Assembly (NCBI GenBank): GCA_050084515.1
Contig: CM114272.1
Location: forward strand, 28,210,001 to 28,274,000
DNA length: 64,000 nucleotides
DNA from: Blasia pusilla
Taxonomy: Eukaryota > Marchantiophyta > Marchantiopsida > Blasiales
Direction: 5' to 3'
Shown one piece after another: positions 1 through 12,331 of the stretch. Under the pieces are notes generated by a model, which did no database searches, was not told the DNA's origin, and was given only the letters and a program-made list of their open reading frames with translations. How positions within the stretch are numbered: the first letter of the stretch is position 1; the number at the start of each line of letters is the position of its first letter. Made by a program: the position numbers and the translations under genes.

Positions 1-697
1 TCGATTGGCAAAGTCAATAAGTTGCGCACGATGACAGTGCGAAGAAAGCCTAAGATTGTAAAAGATGTTGATTTGTGGACCTAAATCGCACGATGATCCC
101 AATAAGCAGAAACAGTTCCAGTGCACCGTGCAAAGAAATCCCTAAGCTTTTTAAAAGATCCTGACGTGAAACTATTTCTTCCGTTGTGGTTGGACATACA
201 TTGACTGCAGAGGGAATTTTAGTTAAACATATAAAATGTATATATAATAGAAATGGATTAGCGCATGGTCTAGGAAAAAGGTTGATGTATTTCACGGACA
301 TTAAAAATTTTATCGGATATTCTGATATAATTTAATTAAAATGAAAGGAACTAGCTCTCTTGGTTTTCAACCCAGAAAGGACAGAGAGTGTTTCAGGATG
401 AATTTTCTTGCATATCCGTGTAAGGCTTTCGTAACCGGGTAACGGGGAAGAAAAAGTAATTAATACATACATGCAGAGGACACGTGGATACTAGAGATGG
501 CTAGGAAAAACACAGAGAACCAGAGAACAGGCAAAGGAAATAACAGTGAGAACCTGTAGGGGCCGTAAATACTTCTGAAATCTCATACATCTAAAGTATT
601 ATTCACATGAAAAAGATCCCGATTAGGAACAAGATACATATATTCTTCGTCAATTACGAGGGGCTTAACCTAATAGGAAAGATTAGGCAAAAAAAAA
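1..697. other. No exon recognised; probable intron or 3' part of the kinase gene
   Basis: I looked on the minus strand for the last part of the kinase domain (the Cys-Trp and Arg-Pro motifs of subdomain XI) and did not find it. The stretch is AT-rich with stops in all frames. If the kinase gene is intact, this is part of a long intron and the last exon lies beyond the window edge. Confidence 0.4.
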
Positions 698-733
698 GTT
701 ACTTGTCTACATTATGAAATGTAGACAAGTAAC
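698..733. repeat. Perfect 15-bp inverted repeat (hairpin)
   Basis: The arms 698-712 and 719-733 are perfect reverse complements (GTTACTTGTCTACAT) around a 6-nt loop. The hairpin follows a run of A. It lies downstream of the last recognised kinase exon and may be a small foldback remnant or a transcript hairpin. Confidence 0.7.
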
Positions 734-851
734 CCCGTGGACTCTTGTAACATGCTCTTGAAGACTTTTCCAGATCTTCACTTTTCCAACTCCCAAAGAT
801 TGTGTTGATACGAAAGCAAAAAGTCGTTGTGAAGGGAAAAGAAACACTCAC

Positions 852-3800
852 TCTTTCATTTTCTCTGGATACCTAGCAGAAAACACTGGACGTGCGTCAT
901 CCTGAGCTCTGGCAAGTGCAATTTCGTGCGCATATTTCGTTTTGAAAGCTGGGCCGCCCTCGAAAATCTGCGAAAATACCTGTCATGAGTCAACTCGAAG
1001 ACAAAATTTCGGGCAATCGATATCTTATCAGTGTATCCAAATCTACGAAGCAGATCCTGGCGACTTTTAGAGGGGAGTCTTTCTTGAACAAAGATCTTCC
1101 ATTGCAAACCCGGAAAAAGTACCGCAGAGGCTGAACTTATTGAGTAAAGAACCCACACCTCTTGAATGATGATCGCAAACGAGAAAACGTCGACGCTTTT
1201 ATCATAAGGCTCGTGTCGAAATACCTCAGGAGCCATGTACCGATCTGCTCCTTCAACATAGACAAAATCTTCTCTCTAAGTCAAAGTGATCCCATTTACA
1301 TCCACTAACCCTACCTCCATCAATCCTGCATAGGTACGTACATATGTACACCGAACCCTTTGAAATTCGTTTCACGAAAATACACGAATAACACGTGACA
1401 GTGATGTCAAGTCGAATTTCAAGACAAATCGATGTCGACAGCGTTCATCAGTCAACATCACGCTGTCAGGAAAATCCATCCAAAGAAGCGTTTTCATACG
1501 AAGTGACCAGTGTAAGGTAAGGGGAGAGATACTTACAAGAGCCAGTCTCTCCTGTCATAGCGTAGGTACCATTTCCAAAAGTGTTCCGACCTGTTGTTTT
1601 CTCCTCTAGCAACTTGGAGAGGCCAAAATCTGCCACTTTCAAATGACCAGCTTCATCCTGTAGTAGGTTTCTGAGCAGAAATGAGAATGAGAACTTAAGA
1701 AAACCATCGAAAGCAAGGATATTGATCGAGTACCACAACACATCATGACATTGATCGAGAAGCAAAAGTATCCTGTCATCATTTTTAAGTCTCCTAGCAG
1801 TAGCGTTGTTATACACATCAAGAAATCTAACAACGGGTTTACATACTACACACTTTTGAGAACTCGTGATCTGTCTGCTGCCCCATACAGCGGTGTTTTT
1901 TACAGAATTTTGAGCTAATTTGGCAGTTTTTTAATGATTAAGCTTCACATGCAGATGTAGTATTCCGCTATGGTTCCAAAACTCCTGCCTTACCTCGGCT
2001 TTAAATCACGATGGACGATAGGATCGGGCTTATGTTGATGAAGATAGTTCATACCTCTGGACAAAACCCGAGATCAAACAGCCTCGCGTTAGATAGAAAG
2101 TTCTGAGTTAGGCTTGCAAAGACAACCTGGTTCTATATATGCATCATTTCGAGCTAACTGACCTAGCGATATCCAACGCATATTTGACCGCATCTATGGC
2201 CGATATCCGCCCCCTTCTCTTGAGAATTTCTTGTAGATCTCCCTGAAAGATGATTCCACAATCGATTAGATTTAGTCACAAACTCCTTCTGCAAATCGCG
2301 TACATGCAAGAAGAGTTTTCCAGAGTTCGGACCTGAAAAGAGCTTACACCCTTTTCACGTAACAATAATCAAGCAATAGATTACCTAGTCCTGAACGTAT
2401 ATTTTTCCCACTGTATCAAGTATCAATGTTCCATCTCTAATGCCCCACACGCAATAAATCTATTCAGTTCATAAGTATAGAGATAGTAGGTACCCTTGGA
2501 AGATATTCCGTGACAATCACTAGTGGAGTACTTTTCGTGACTGCACCGAGGAACTGGACGATGTTCGGATGCCGCAGCTTTTGTAGCAAACCTAACTCGG
2601 CTATAAATTCCTTCCTGGATCACCCACGTACAGTACGGTAGACCCAAACTCAATGTCAACAACTGGAACGAATTAAGGTCTTGGCTGACAGCTTAAGTTT
2701 TCATTCCGATTACGCGCATCGGGCGACGTCTGAGAAAAAGTCTGGTCTAACTATGAATTTCACCAGAACGGAAAGGATTATTCCATGTATCGTCTTTACC
2801 TAGATTACATGATTATCTGACCCAATAAATTAAATAAATCTCCTTTCCCACAAGCTGGGTAACGCCTTCTTTGAAAATCAGGCATTAAAAACTTACTGAA
2901 TCTGTTCATCGGTTGCAAGACGTTGCAGTATGGTCTTTGCCGCAACTCTTGTTCCTCTCCATTTCACCAAACGAACTTCTCCATAAGCACCCTGCTCATC
3001 ATAGACCCCCAGATACACAAGTCACTCCGCAGTTGAACGTTCGCAATGGTTTCATCAGAAGGGATGGGACCAAGGGTTTTCTGGTTTTTGGTTTTGGAAG
3101 ACATCATAATAGCATTCTAAGATTGTTACAATTCGAGGACTCGTCTGGTATCACTGTCTAATTTCTTATTCAATTTGCTATTTGAGTGAAACTCACAGAC
3201 CTTTAATGCCAGAAGCTCTCATCATCAACCAGTGTGAATTTAATGGCTTAACTGATTATGCATCTTGAACGCAAATATATGTTCACCTTGCCAATATGGG
3301 AGCCTTTATCTAACTCCAACTCCGCCGCATCGATTTCACACTCGGGTGACAACTTCTGATTTGCGCAAAAAAATTACATGCACCCCAGTATTAGCAGTAC
3401 ACAGTCATGCCACCCTCAAGTGCACGAAACCTGACAATACTTCTGCTATATTACAATATTCTGCACTCTCCTAATCAGATCCAACGAAAGAAACCGCTTT
3501 CGCTTGGGAGGAAAATCTTCCTAATAATTTGCAAGGTCGAAACAGTCTCATGTCCTTACAAGTATTTGTGTGAATATTTTCTTGAAATCCTACCAGAGGG
3601 ACAATCTTCTGACTTGAATACTCTGGTGAAAAAAAAATTGAAATGACAGTATATAAAGCCAACTATGCCAACTTTTCGGACTCTATGTAGAATAACAGTA
3701 ACTCGTTTAGTAGAATGTTCTAATAATCAACATTGATTGGGAGAAGGAAAGCAAGCAAGCAAGCTTGCCAAAACACTATCAGGAGAAAACGTCAACGGAG

Positions 3801-4801
3801 CTACAGTACTGCAACACCTTGGAACAGTAACTGGACGCCGTGAAGAAACTCTGATTTATCTCTTCGAAGAACTCTAATCATCATGAGGCTCAGCAAAAGG
3901 TGACCGGTAGTCAACAATATGCACAGAGCGAGGATTGAGAACTCATTCGGCAATCGCAAGCCGGGAGAAGTTCATGTTGAGTACTTACCGGAGCAGTGGC
4001 TCCATGAGCCACAAGAAGTCTGCAAACCTTCCAATAGTTGTATCGTTTCGCATTCGCTAGAGGCTGAACACAAACACCGGTACCAACTGGATCATTTTAA
4101 ACATATAGTTTATGCTAGAAGTGTGCACGATGGCCTGCATCACATAAATACCTTCTCCATCTCACGGCAGCACGAACACCTAAAACTAGCAAAATGCGTG
4201 ACGATCTTCCTACCATACTTGCCAAGTTGTGACAGAGATCTTCAGACAGAATCTACAACGTCCGTAGTCAGAACGGCCCTACGGCTAGGTGATTCACTAC
4301 ACAAAAGCCATGCACGAATTTGATTCACACCAAAGATTATTAAAGAACAAGCGTAATTGAAATGACAATTATCCGAACTCACGCGATCTTCAAATGCAGA
4401 GAATTTTTTTCCGGCACGGCGCGAGAAGCTACGAAAAGCAGTACAAGACCAGCTGTAACTATACAATGTTAAAGAAGCAATCTTACGTATCTTACAGTGT
4501 TGGAGACTCCTTTACTCACCGTTTCTCCCCAGCGATCGATAGGATCCACATGTGCTTCTCGCTTCAGTAATAGCTCTATGACTTTCACATGACCCTCGCT
4601 GGCTGCAAGATGCAGCGCTGTTCGTCCATCGTAATCGGCTGAATCTACTGATAAACCGTCGTCTAGTATTTTCTTCACAGATTCTACGTCTCCCTGACTC
4701 GCAAAGTGAAGCAACCGGCCGACCATGTCTGGGATCACACGTTGCGTGACGTCTTCCTTCACGATAGCTCTCCTTGAACCCTGCTCCCATCCCCCCGCCA
4801 T
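852..4801 (-). CDS. Ankyrin-repeat Raf-like (integrin-linked-kinase type) protein kinase, 3' end missing
   Basis: Predicted cytosolic Ser/Thr kinase of the plant ILK / group C Raf-like class. GT-AG exons (minus): 4801-4520, 4063-3989, 3355-3287, 2991-2897, 2614-2494, 2242-2163, 2056-1994, 1670-1537, 1244-1159, 967-852; phases agree at every junction. Exons 1-2 give two to three ankyrin repeats (DGRTALHLAASEGH; ETPLANAKRYN). Exon 3-4 makes the glycine loop (IGKGAYGEV), exon 4 holds the ATP lysine (VAAKTI). HRDLKPRN spans exons 7-8, DFG (VADFGLSKLL) is in exon 8 and YMAPEVF in exon 9, so the residues needed for catalysis are all present. I chose the ATG at 4801; the same frame extends slightly upstream only from a TTG. 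The last exon either reads TGA straight after MKE (849-851), which would truncate the domain, or splices at the GTGAGT there to an exon I could not find. Pathway is not deducible from sequence. Confidence 0.88.
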
Positions 4802-6980
4802 TACACCCCCATTCAACGACTCATTGCGATCACATCCGATCTACTTTTGAAAAATCTTGGGTGATATCCGAGGCTAGGCGTTGTACTTGGGGTTTGCACA
4901 ATTAACCTAGCGGTTAGTTAGCCACGATTCGAATGCAGAAATGGAGTGTTTTGGAGTCGACTACCTGCTTATCCATCCCCTTAGCTTGTGACACTGTCTG
5001 GATGGCTAGACGATGCTAACTAGAACATTTTCTCTCAAAGAAGTTCAATGCATTAAGTACTCATTGCGAGCCCTATCTAATGATGTTCCTATGATAAGGC
5101 TTGGAGATGACACAATTAGTTGTGAACCCTAGCATTTAGAGACTCGGATGAATTCCTTCGGTTGCATACTGATTATGAGATAGACAACAAAAATCAATGA
5201 TGTACACAGTCTTTCACATCAAATGCAGCCACCCCTAGAAGGCAAGAGGTTAGAACCAGAGCTCTTGTAGTAAATTTGACTACAACTACCACTTCAGAAT
5301 GACGAATCCCTGGCTCGTTCAAGGCCAAGCACTGCCCGGAGAAAAACTCTGTAAACGCTTTACATACCACTACAACTCTGTAGACCTTACTGGAATACTG
5401 AAGAAGAAAACGTCTCATCTTGCGGATTAAAGTTTCCTCTCGTGGATGAGACCTCACTCCCACGATTCCGCTTATAAATAAAATTTAAAAATGGGAGAAC
5501 GTACGTACTGTATAGTTCAGCTCCATGGATCCGTCCGAAACTATATCTTTGTTGATCTGATCCCACGAGCCAGTGCCAGATATCACAGTCGCTTTTTGCC
5601 TTTGTTCTCTCCACCATTTGGATTTTTGTCAGCTCGTCACTGTGCACACAAGTACCGGACACATATTTACTGTCGGTCATAAACCTTAGCGTGTATATCG
5701 ACCTGATAGCGACTATAATACTGAAGTTGGCGAAGAAACAAGAATGCGTAATATTTCTACTTTCAGTGAGTGTAACGCTTGGTAAAGCTAGGTTGGTTCT
5801 GAATCTCAACGGCTTAGTAATCACAGAGATGGAGATCAGGCGAGGGAGTGATTCCTTTTTGCCCTTTGCTCAGCTATAAGTTAAACAAACGCGAACAAAT
5901 TAGATATCGACATCCATCAGTAGCTAGCAGAAAGCACATAATGAATTGCTTTTCAGAGTATTGCAAACTGAAAGACTCTCCAGACAGGCGGAAAATTTCC
6001 AGCGAGAAATCATAATTAACAAGAATTCTTGTCGGAAGGGATCCACTGAGATACTGATTCGTACTACTTGTCCCCATCGAAGCCAGGTAATTAGACCTCG
6101 CCGAGATTATCGCAGGATGTGAAGAGGACTAGATAATCACTAACAGTAGAGCAGGATGAATGCGTCGATCGACGAAGCATGAAAAGCTGCGTCACAAGAA
6201 TAGATGGACTCAATTCGTAGCCTCAACACTAAAATTTCCTGAAGAGTAGCCAGAAAAGTAGAAATCTGCAACCTACTTCTCTCTGGCTGTGCCGATTCTA
6301 CTGCGATTGATGTGGACGCCGCGCATACGCACGGATTTCCTCTGTTCCTAGATGAAGTTCCTGGCGGTGCCGAATTCTTCCACGCCCAAATGGCAACCTA
6401 CTTGCAACTCACACACCGTGCAAGTCCCATCGCAAGTAATCATTCAAGGAACTGCACATCATGATTGCATAATCGTGTGCCTACTAGTTTCTTCCATATA
6501 AATCTTGAAAATGGCGGCTGCATCATAATATGTTGACCTGCATCTCTGATTTCCTGGGAATCTTCCACCGAAAGACTTTGGTGCCGTGCAGTCTGGAAGC
6601 AGAATCAGAAAATTTGGGTGACCGCGCCGTTGCTACAAAACGTGCCCACCCATGCGATGATCATGCTGTAACAGCCCCGATGCCACCGAGCCCCGCGCAC
6701 CCCCACACGCCGATGCACACAATTCTCGAGCGGCTTACTTCACCATATCCCTCAGAGCGCTGCAAGGTTTAGAGGCTCTAAACATTAACCCAGAACTACG
6801 AAATCTACTCGACATCCTTATTTGACCGTGGTCGGATGCTAAGTTGAACGTACTTCATCTTAACCCCCAACTATGAAAGTTAGTGGCCATACTTTTTCGC
6901 CAATAGTTTTACACTATTATTAGCCTACCTGACCCTAATCCCAACCGTGACGCTTACTCGAGTTGCGTCTTGACCATAAT
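4802..6980. other. Intergenic region upstream of the kinase gene
   Basis: No coding similarity is recognisable on either strand. The first few hundred bases should contain the 5' UTR and promoter of the minus-strand kinase gene, but I see no unambiguous TATA box or transcription start. The open frames here have no recognisable motif. Confidence 0.5.
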
Positions 6981-7219
6981 GGGTCTAACATAAGGACTCG
7001 AGAAGCTCCGAGAGTAGTAATGAACTATAGTAGTCTAGAGCAGCTCTCATCTATATTATTAGCTAACCCTCTCTCGATTTTGACCATTTGACACGTGTCA
7101 AATGGAGAGGAGGTCAAAATCGAGAGAGGGTTCGCTAATAATAATATAGATTAGAGCTGCTCTAGACTACTATAGTTCATTACTACTATCGGAGCTTCTT
7201 GAGTCCTTATGTTAGACCC
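6981..7219. mobile_element. 239-bp foldback element (MITE-like)
   Basis: Nearly the whole segment is one inverted repeat. The left arm begins GGGTCTAACATAAGGACTC and the right arm ends with its complement; about 105 bp pair with few mismatches. The centre is a perfect 20-bp palindrome (7085-7104) built on TTTGACACGTGTCAAA. Each arm contains a Helitron-5'-like string (TCTATATTATTA then CTCTC then TTTGACACGTG). I see no clear flanking duplication. Confidence 0.8.
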
Positions 7220-7222
7220 CAA

Positions 7223-7275
7223 TCTATATACTAATAATTGGAGGAGGTTGGCTCTCCTCCCTTTGACACGTGGCA
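7223..7275 (+). mobile_element. Helitron-like 5' terminus
   Basis: The string TCTATATACTAATAATTGG, a short GGAGGA/TCCTCC stem, then TTTGACACGTGGCA matches the usual layout of plant Helitron 5' ends (TC start, A/T-rich lead, conserved GACACGTGGCA). It directly abuts the foldback element. It points plus, whereas the Rep/helicase remnant at 10.6-13.2 kb points minus, so it is probably a different Helitron. No matching 3' hairpin-CTRR end was identified. Confidence 0.5.
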
Positions 7276-10200
7276 ACAAAATTTGATAAAAATATTTTGG
7301 TCACTTAAGTGGGGTTCATATGAAGAGAAATTGATTCATAATCTAGAGAATGCCTTCTTTATTTGTAAAGACCTCTTTGCTATGAGAAGGATAGCCCGAT
7401 TTTTAAAGAGGGTTTTGACTAATACAAGATAACACATACAATCGGGCAAGACGACTTGAAAAACAATACGACTCATTTGTCTCAAATGCAGACATGAAAC
7501 ATATTACAGACTCAATCCGGATCAAATGGAAAGATTTTATCGGATGAAGGATTGACATATGACAACAAGTGTGTGGCCAAAAGTTATGATGAATGTGTAA
7601 AAGAGATAGGTGGAAAATATACACACTGAGACGTGTGTATTGTAGATGTAGAAGTAGAAAAGTAATAAGGAAAGTATTGGAAAGTTGTAGTAAGTGAGTT
7701 TGAAAAGGGAAAAAAGATGATGGGTACATAGGAAGTTAGGGAAGGTATACTTCAGCTTATATTGGTGTAAATGGTGACATGAATGAAGTACAATCGCAGA
7801 GTGTGGTAATAAAAAATGACTTTGGAGCTACCTTTTTAGTTATTCTAGTCTGAAAAGAAAATCCAAATTAGGATTCTATGGAGAGCGTAATTCTCATGTT
7901 GTGTAATGTATGTCATTGTAAATGTATAAATATTACCTTAGATAGATATCCATTGTAGGCATGGACAATTATAGTGAAGTGAGATAGAGTGAATGAGTTC
8001 TACGCTTGGTAGAGGTGTGAGTGAATAAATTTAGTGGAGTTGTAATGGTGAGTAGATGTTTGCTTTGATGACTATTTGTGTTCTATTTGTGATCGCCATA
8101 GGTTGATTCTAAGAATAAAAAAATTGTGGGTGGATCTTAAAAATTGAGTTGATGTTTTGTTGGAACACAAAACAAATGAACAGTAAAGACTAATATAGCA
8201 AGCTGATTTACATAAAACTTAAATGAGTGAAAAGTAGGCATAGATAAAGATGAAATAGGACATGTACATGCTTATAAGGTCAATTGACGGTTGCAATGGT
8301 CTCCTCATATGTAGAAAGTACTCGAATAAAGTAGATTAGTTGTATGCCAACACAATAGTAAGATTTCTTATGAAGTTACAGTGGCATAGAGCTATTGTCT
8401 ATGAAAAAGAAATAGCCTTGCTTACATAAAAATATAATTCCCCTATGGTGTACTGTGCGGAAACGTCTATTCTCAAGTGGAAGTTTGGAGCAAGGAACAT
8501 ATCTTTGCTGCTTCCCCTTGCAAATCTGGTCTATTCTGCAGTAAATCTCTTGCATCTTCCAAAAACTCATTGAAGTATTGATTTGCCTCTACAATATTGT
8601 GCTTTATTGTGGACTCTCAAATGAAAACTCGTTGGATTCATCTGCAAGTATTGAAATTCTGGTCTTTAGTATAGCTAAATCTCATCATAGATATGCATTC
8701 CGATCTTGTATGTTGTCAATTTTGCCCAAGAGCTGTTGGTAAAGCAGCAGCGTGATGTTGGAAGTTGGAGTGTGTGCTGAAGTAGGTGGTGCAGGAGGAG
8801 GTGGATGTAGAGTCTGAAGTGCTGAAGTTGTCCTCTAGTTGTATGGTGGGCGATGTGTGGAGAACTTTGTTTGAACCTGAGAGTAGAATGAAATGGAACT
8901 GAGTCAGAACTGAAATTGAAGTGAGGTAAAGCAAGAATAATGAGGGTGAAGACTGAAATGGAAGGACGTAGAGAAATACTGGAAACAATAATTAGTAAAC
9001 AGAGTACATTGTGTGGAAAGTAAAATGTCCTGAAGAACAGATCTGATTTTATGGAAAAAAATGGAACCATACAGATGTTTTAATAGGTAAATGTAGGAAT
9101 GAGTTGACAAGAAATGATACATCAGACTTGAAAGTAGAAAATATCATTGACTGATGAAAGAGAGGCAAAATCATAAATATAAGTAGGCATTGTATTCTTG
9201 AGTATAGGTACTATTTCCATTGAATAATCATTTATATGTCCAAGTTCACAAGCTGCTTAAGAAAAATTTGGAACGTTTAAAGGACTGATAGAGATTGAAG
9301 AACAGTTGTTGCATGTACTCCTATGGGCAAAGATTCAAAATCAAAGTAATGCTGCAAAATTGTTCATTAGTGGTACTACCTAAGAAAGTAAACAAGATTT
9401 GTAGTTAGTTGGAGGAATGAATAATAAAGCTTGGAAAAAACAAGTGAATAAAATCAAAAAATTGTAAGATGCAAGAAAGTCACTTACCAAATTGATAAAC
9501 TATCAGCACTTTCTTTTCCTTGGAGAGCTTGTACTTGCCCTGGGCTGGAAATAGTCAAGGTCGATAATGATATCGGGTGATGTGACATGTGTCTTGACAT
9601 CTTGGAAGTCTGGGAGAATTTGAACTATGTATGGCTCATTAGTCTCCTAGGCGTTGAACTCAAGGAGCTCTCCATTTATATGTGCTAACTTCATCCGGGA
9701 GATGAGATGGCTTGCTTTGGTGCTTGTCAAGTCAATGAGCATAGAAATGGGCAAGTGGAATTCATGGCGAAGCGTGCGCAAATGATCAAGTCTAATGCCA
9801 CTAGAGGCTATACTGAACAGTCTATTCCCCGAAGAGCGTGTTAGGGATGTTTCCTTAAAGTCAGCTTTTTTTTACAACAAACCCTCTTTCTGGATACTTC
9901 AGAAATAGTGTAAGGGTAATGTGTAAGAGAGTTAGAGGAAGAACAAGCATGTGGAAGGAATAGAGAAAAAAATATATAGAATAATGAAGAGAGATGCAAC
10001 AAGGACAAAAGATTGTTGTATTTGACTTGTTGCTGGGGAGTCTTTGTTGTGAAAACGGAATTTCTAGTCCCAATCCTTGCTTTGAATTATAATGGCGTGG
10101 ATCTGCCGGCATGTTATACCCTTTTCCCAAAAGGCAAGCATAAGATCCAAGTTGTCATAGAATCTCATTTGGTTGTCAGTTGGTTGTATAAACTTGGGTG

Positions 10201-10614
10201 CGTATGTCTCTGGGATACTCTCAATATCGTTGAGTATCATGTTGGAAAAATCCATATAGCTCGCTGGAATCTATAAGTGAGTTAGATCTAGCAAGAAAGG
10301 AAAATATATGGAATGAAATGACAATGATAGTTCAGAAAATAACATGAGTTGTTGAGTGATCTGAAGGCAAGTCTTGATGTAGTTGTGGAGTAGAATGAAG
10401 GTGGAGCGCATGTGAGATCTGAACATTTTGGGGATATGCCATAGTCTGATTGTCCTGAACTGTGTTGTGTTTGCCCTTTGATTTGCTGGAAGTATCATTG
10501 GAAGCCATCCTGCAATACATAGTTGCAAGTAGAGCCTTCATGGGTTGTGATCTAGTTAGTTTATCTAAATGTACAGAAATCCTGGGGACTAAGCTCTCCA
10601 AGAATCCTTAGGTT
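7276..10614. other. Unassigned AT-rich DNA with weak minus-strand coding-like segments
   Basis: 7.3-9.4 kb shows only low-complexity frames. Between about 9.48 and 10.60 kb the minus strand has short protein-like stretches (for example 10,064-10,255 and around 9,500-9,620). They sit downstream of, and in the same orientation as, the Helitron helicase, so they could be the decayed end of that element, but no domain is recognisable. Confidence 0.35.
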
Positions 10615-11625
10615 TTAACGATTACAAGCACATGAAAACATCACATTAACTAACCCTGATGCAAATGCTAATTTAATGACTAGCAAGCACTTACCAGGTA
10701 CAGTCATGCCTTGGCTTTTATGGCTTGTTATAGCATAACCTAACGTGAGAGGAAAGGATTTCTTGTATAACTTAGTTGTAGATCCATACCTGAGAGTTGA
10801 TAAGTTTGTCCTTGTAATATTCAATGACTGACCTGAGGTATTTATCTTGAATGATATGGAAATGAGCGACTGGTCTTTGTAATTTAAAGCAGTAACTACA
10901 CCGTGAGATCCATTTGCAGCACGGAGCTTCAGGTTTACATTACTTGTGAGCATGACAGAACAGCCCAGGTTTACAAACGGAAGTTGGTGGAAGTCTTCGT
11001 CTTCAACCCACGTAGTTAGCTCTGCTATTGACGGTGCATCTATGTGTACATATACTGGAACTGTAGAAGCAGAACCAAAGAAACGTTTTAGGCAGATATT
11101 ATTGAACAGCTAAACATCAGGTACCTCACCTCTTATTGGAATACGGAAGGCAGAGTGGACAGTGGTGGCATCTGAATGTAGACGTATTGCTGCAACTCCA
11201 GTAGTTGCTGCTAAAAGCAAGGAGTATGATCTAGACTTCCAATAAGTACACATGAAGTTAATGAAAATTGTCTTACCTGAACGAGGAGAACCTTGGAGAA
11301 GTAGAAGACCAGCTGTTTTATCTTTTATTTTATAGAATAGTTGTAATTGCTCATTATTGAGCAATTGGATATCATGACCATCATTGTCAACTGTAAGATC
11401 TGTGGAAAGATTATGTTGTGGAGGCATTGGATCAGCTAGGAGAGCATGGAGATCAGTTTGTAGAAGGGGACCTAAAATGTCAGTTACCTTGGATATCATC
11501 TCAGCTGTATGGGTTTTACCCCATAGTAGGGGTACTAGTGGATGATAAGGTATGACGTTTCTATGAATTTGGGATGGTCTATAATATGTCCATCTCATTG
11601 ATTTCCGGTCAATGAATGGTATCAA
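10615..11625 (-). pseudogene. Helitron PIF1-like helicase, in two pieces
   Basis: The first piece (11,110-11,625) has a Walker A motif (LLQGSPRSGKT) followed by ATTGVAA, typical of PIF1/RecD-like Helitron helicases. The second piece (10,615-10,953) carries the C-terminal motif LGYAITSHKSQGMT. The central helicase motifs expected between them are missing, as only about 150 bases separate the pieces, so an internal deletion has removed the catalytic core. Confidence 0.8.
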
Positions 11626-11755
11626 CTCAAGGTTAGTGTCTGCTGGGAATCCAAGCCTACAATAAGGCTTCTAAGACTTGTTTTTCTTAAGTAAACAAAC
11701 TCCCTCTTTACATCTATGGATCTATTTGTTTGTGACATAGTTGTGAAGCAACACA

Positions 11756-12331
11756 TCAGATTGAGTGGGACTGAGGGAAGCTTACATGGTTCGCTGGACT
11801 GTTTGGTTTTGCTCGTATATATGCACAAATTTCAGATGTAATATGTGTGATATCGTCTCGCTGAATCAAAAAAATCATGTGGCAATGAAGGCTTCCCCTG
11901 CCCTGTAACTCGTAATGAAGAACATAATCTAAGACCCAGCCTAGGATTTGCGGTCCTAAAAATATAAATTGAGCAAGAAAAGTGTGTAATCTTGCTTGAA
12001 ATAACTGGGCACACTCAGATGGAGCATCTATCCATGTGAAATCTTGATTAAATTTGTGCAATATGTTCTCTATATGCCCAATCTCTGGGCAGCGTGTCTC
12101 TAACACTTCATCTGAAGTCAATGTGAGGAAGAAGTGGGGCATTCCCCACTGGTGTACCATAGCCTTTAGATCCTTTAGATGGCGCCTATGCCAGCCAGGA
12201 CTTCCAAGTAGCTGAGGGCTAAGGGAGTGCTTTGATAGTTGGTGATAGAGGTCTTCTTCTGAAAGGAAAGGCTTAGCTTTCCTTAGTCTGTCAAGATCTC
12301 TATTGAGAATGAAAGAACGGGAGAAGAGCAA
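11756..12331 (-). pseudogene. Helitron Rep (HUH endonuclease) domain
   Basis: Rep nicks and rejoins single-stranded DNA during rolling-circle transposition. The fragment carries a motif-1-like segment (WGMPHFFLTLTSDE) and the two-histidine metal-binding motif in GRGSLHCHMIFL. The catalytic tyrosine pair should lie just downstream, where the frame is lost before the helicase, so I could not confirm it. The FFLTLT form of motif 1 belongs to the branch distinct from the common FxTFTCNP type. Confidence 0.75.

Noticed and set aside
4799-4816. Upstream start for the kinase at 4,816
   Set aside because: That start codon would be TTG; the first in-frame ATG is at 4,801.
5194-5879. Open frames upstream of the kinase gene on both strands
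   Set aside because: No motif, and mutually overlapping antisense frames; more likely promoter and intergenic DNA.
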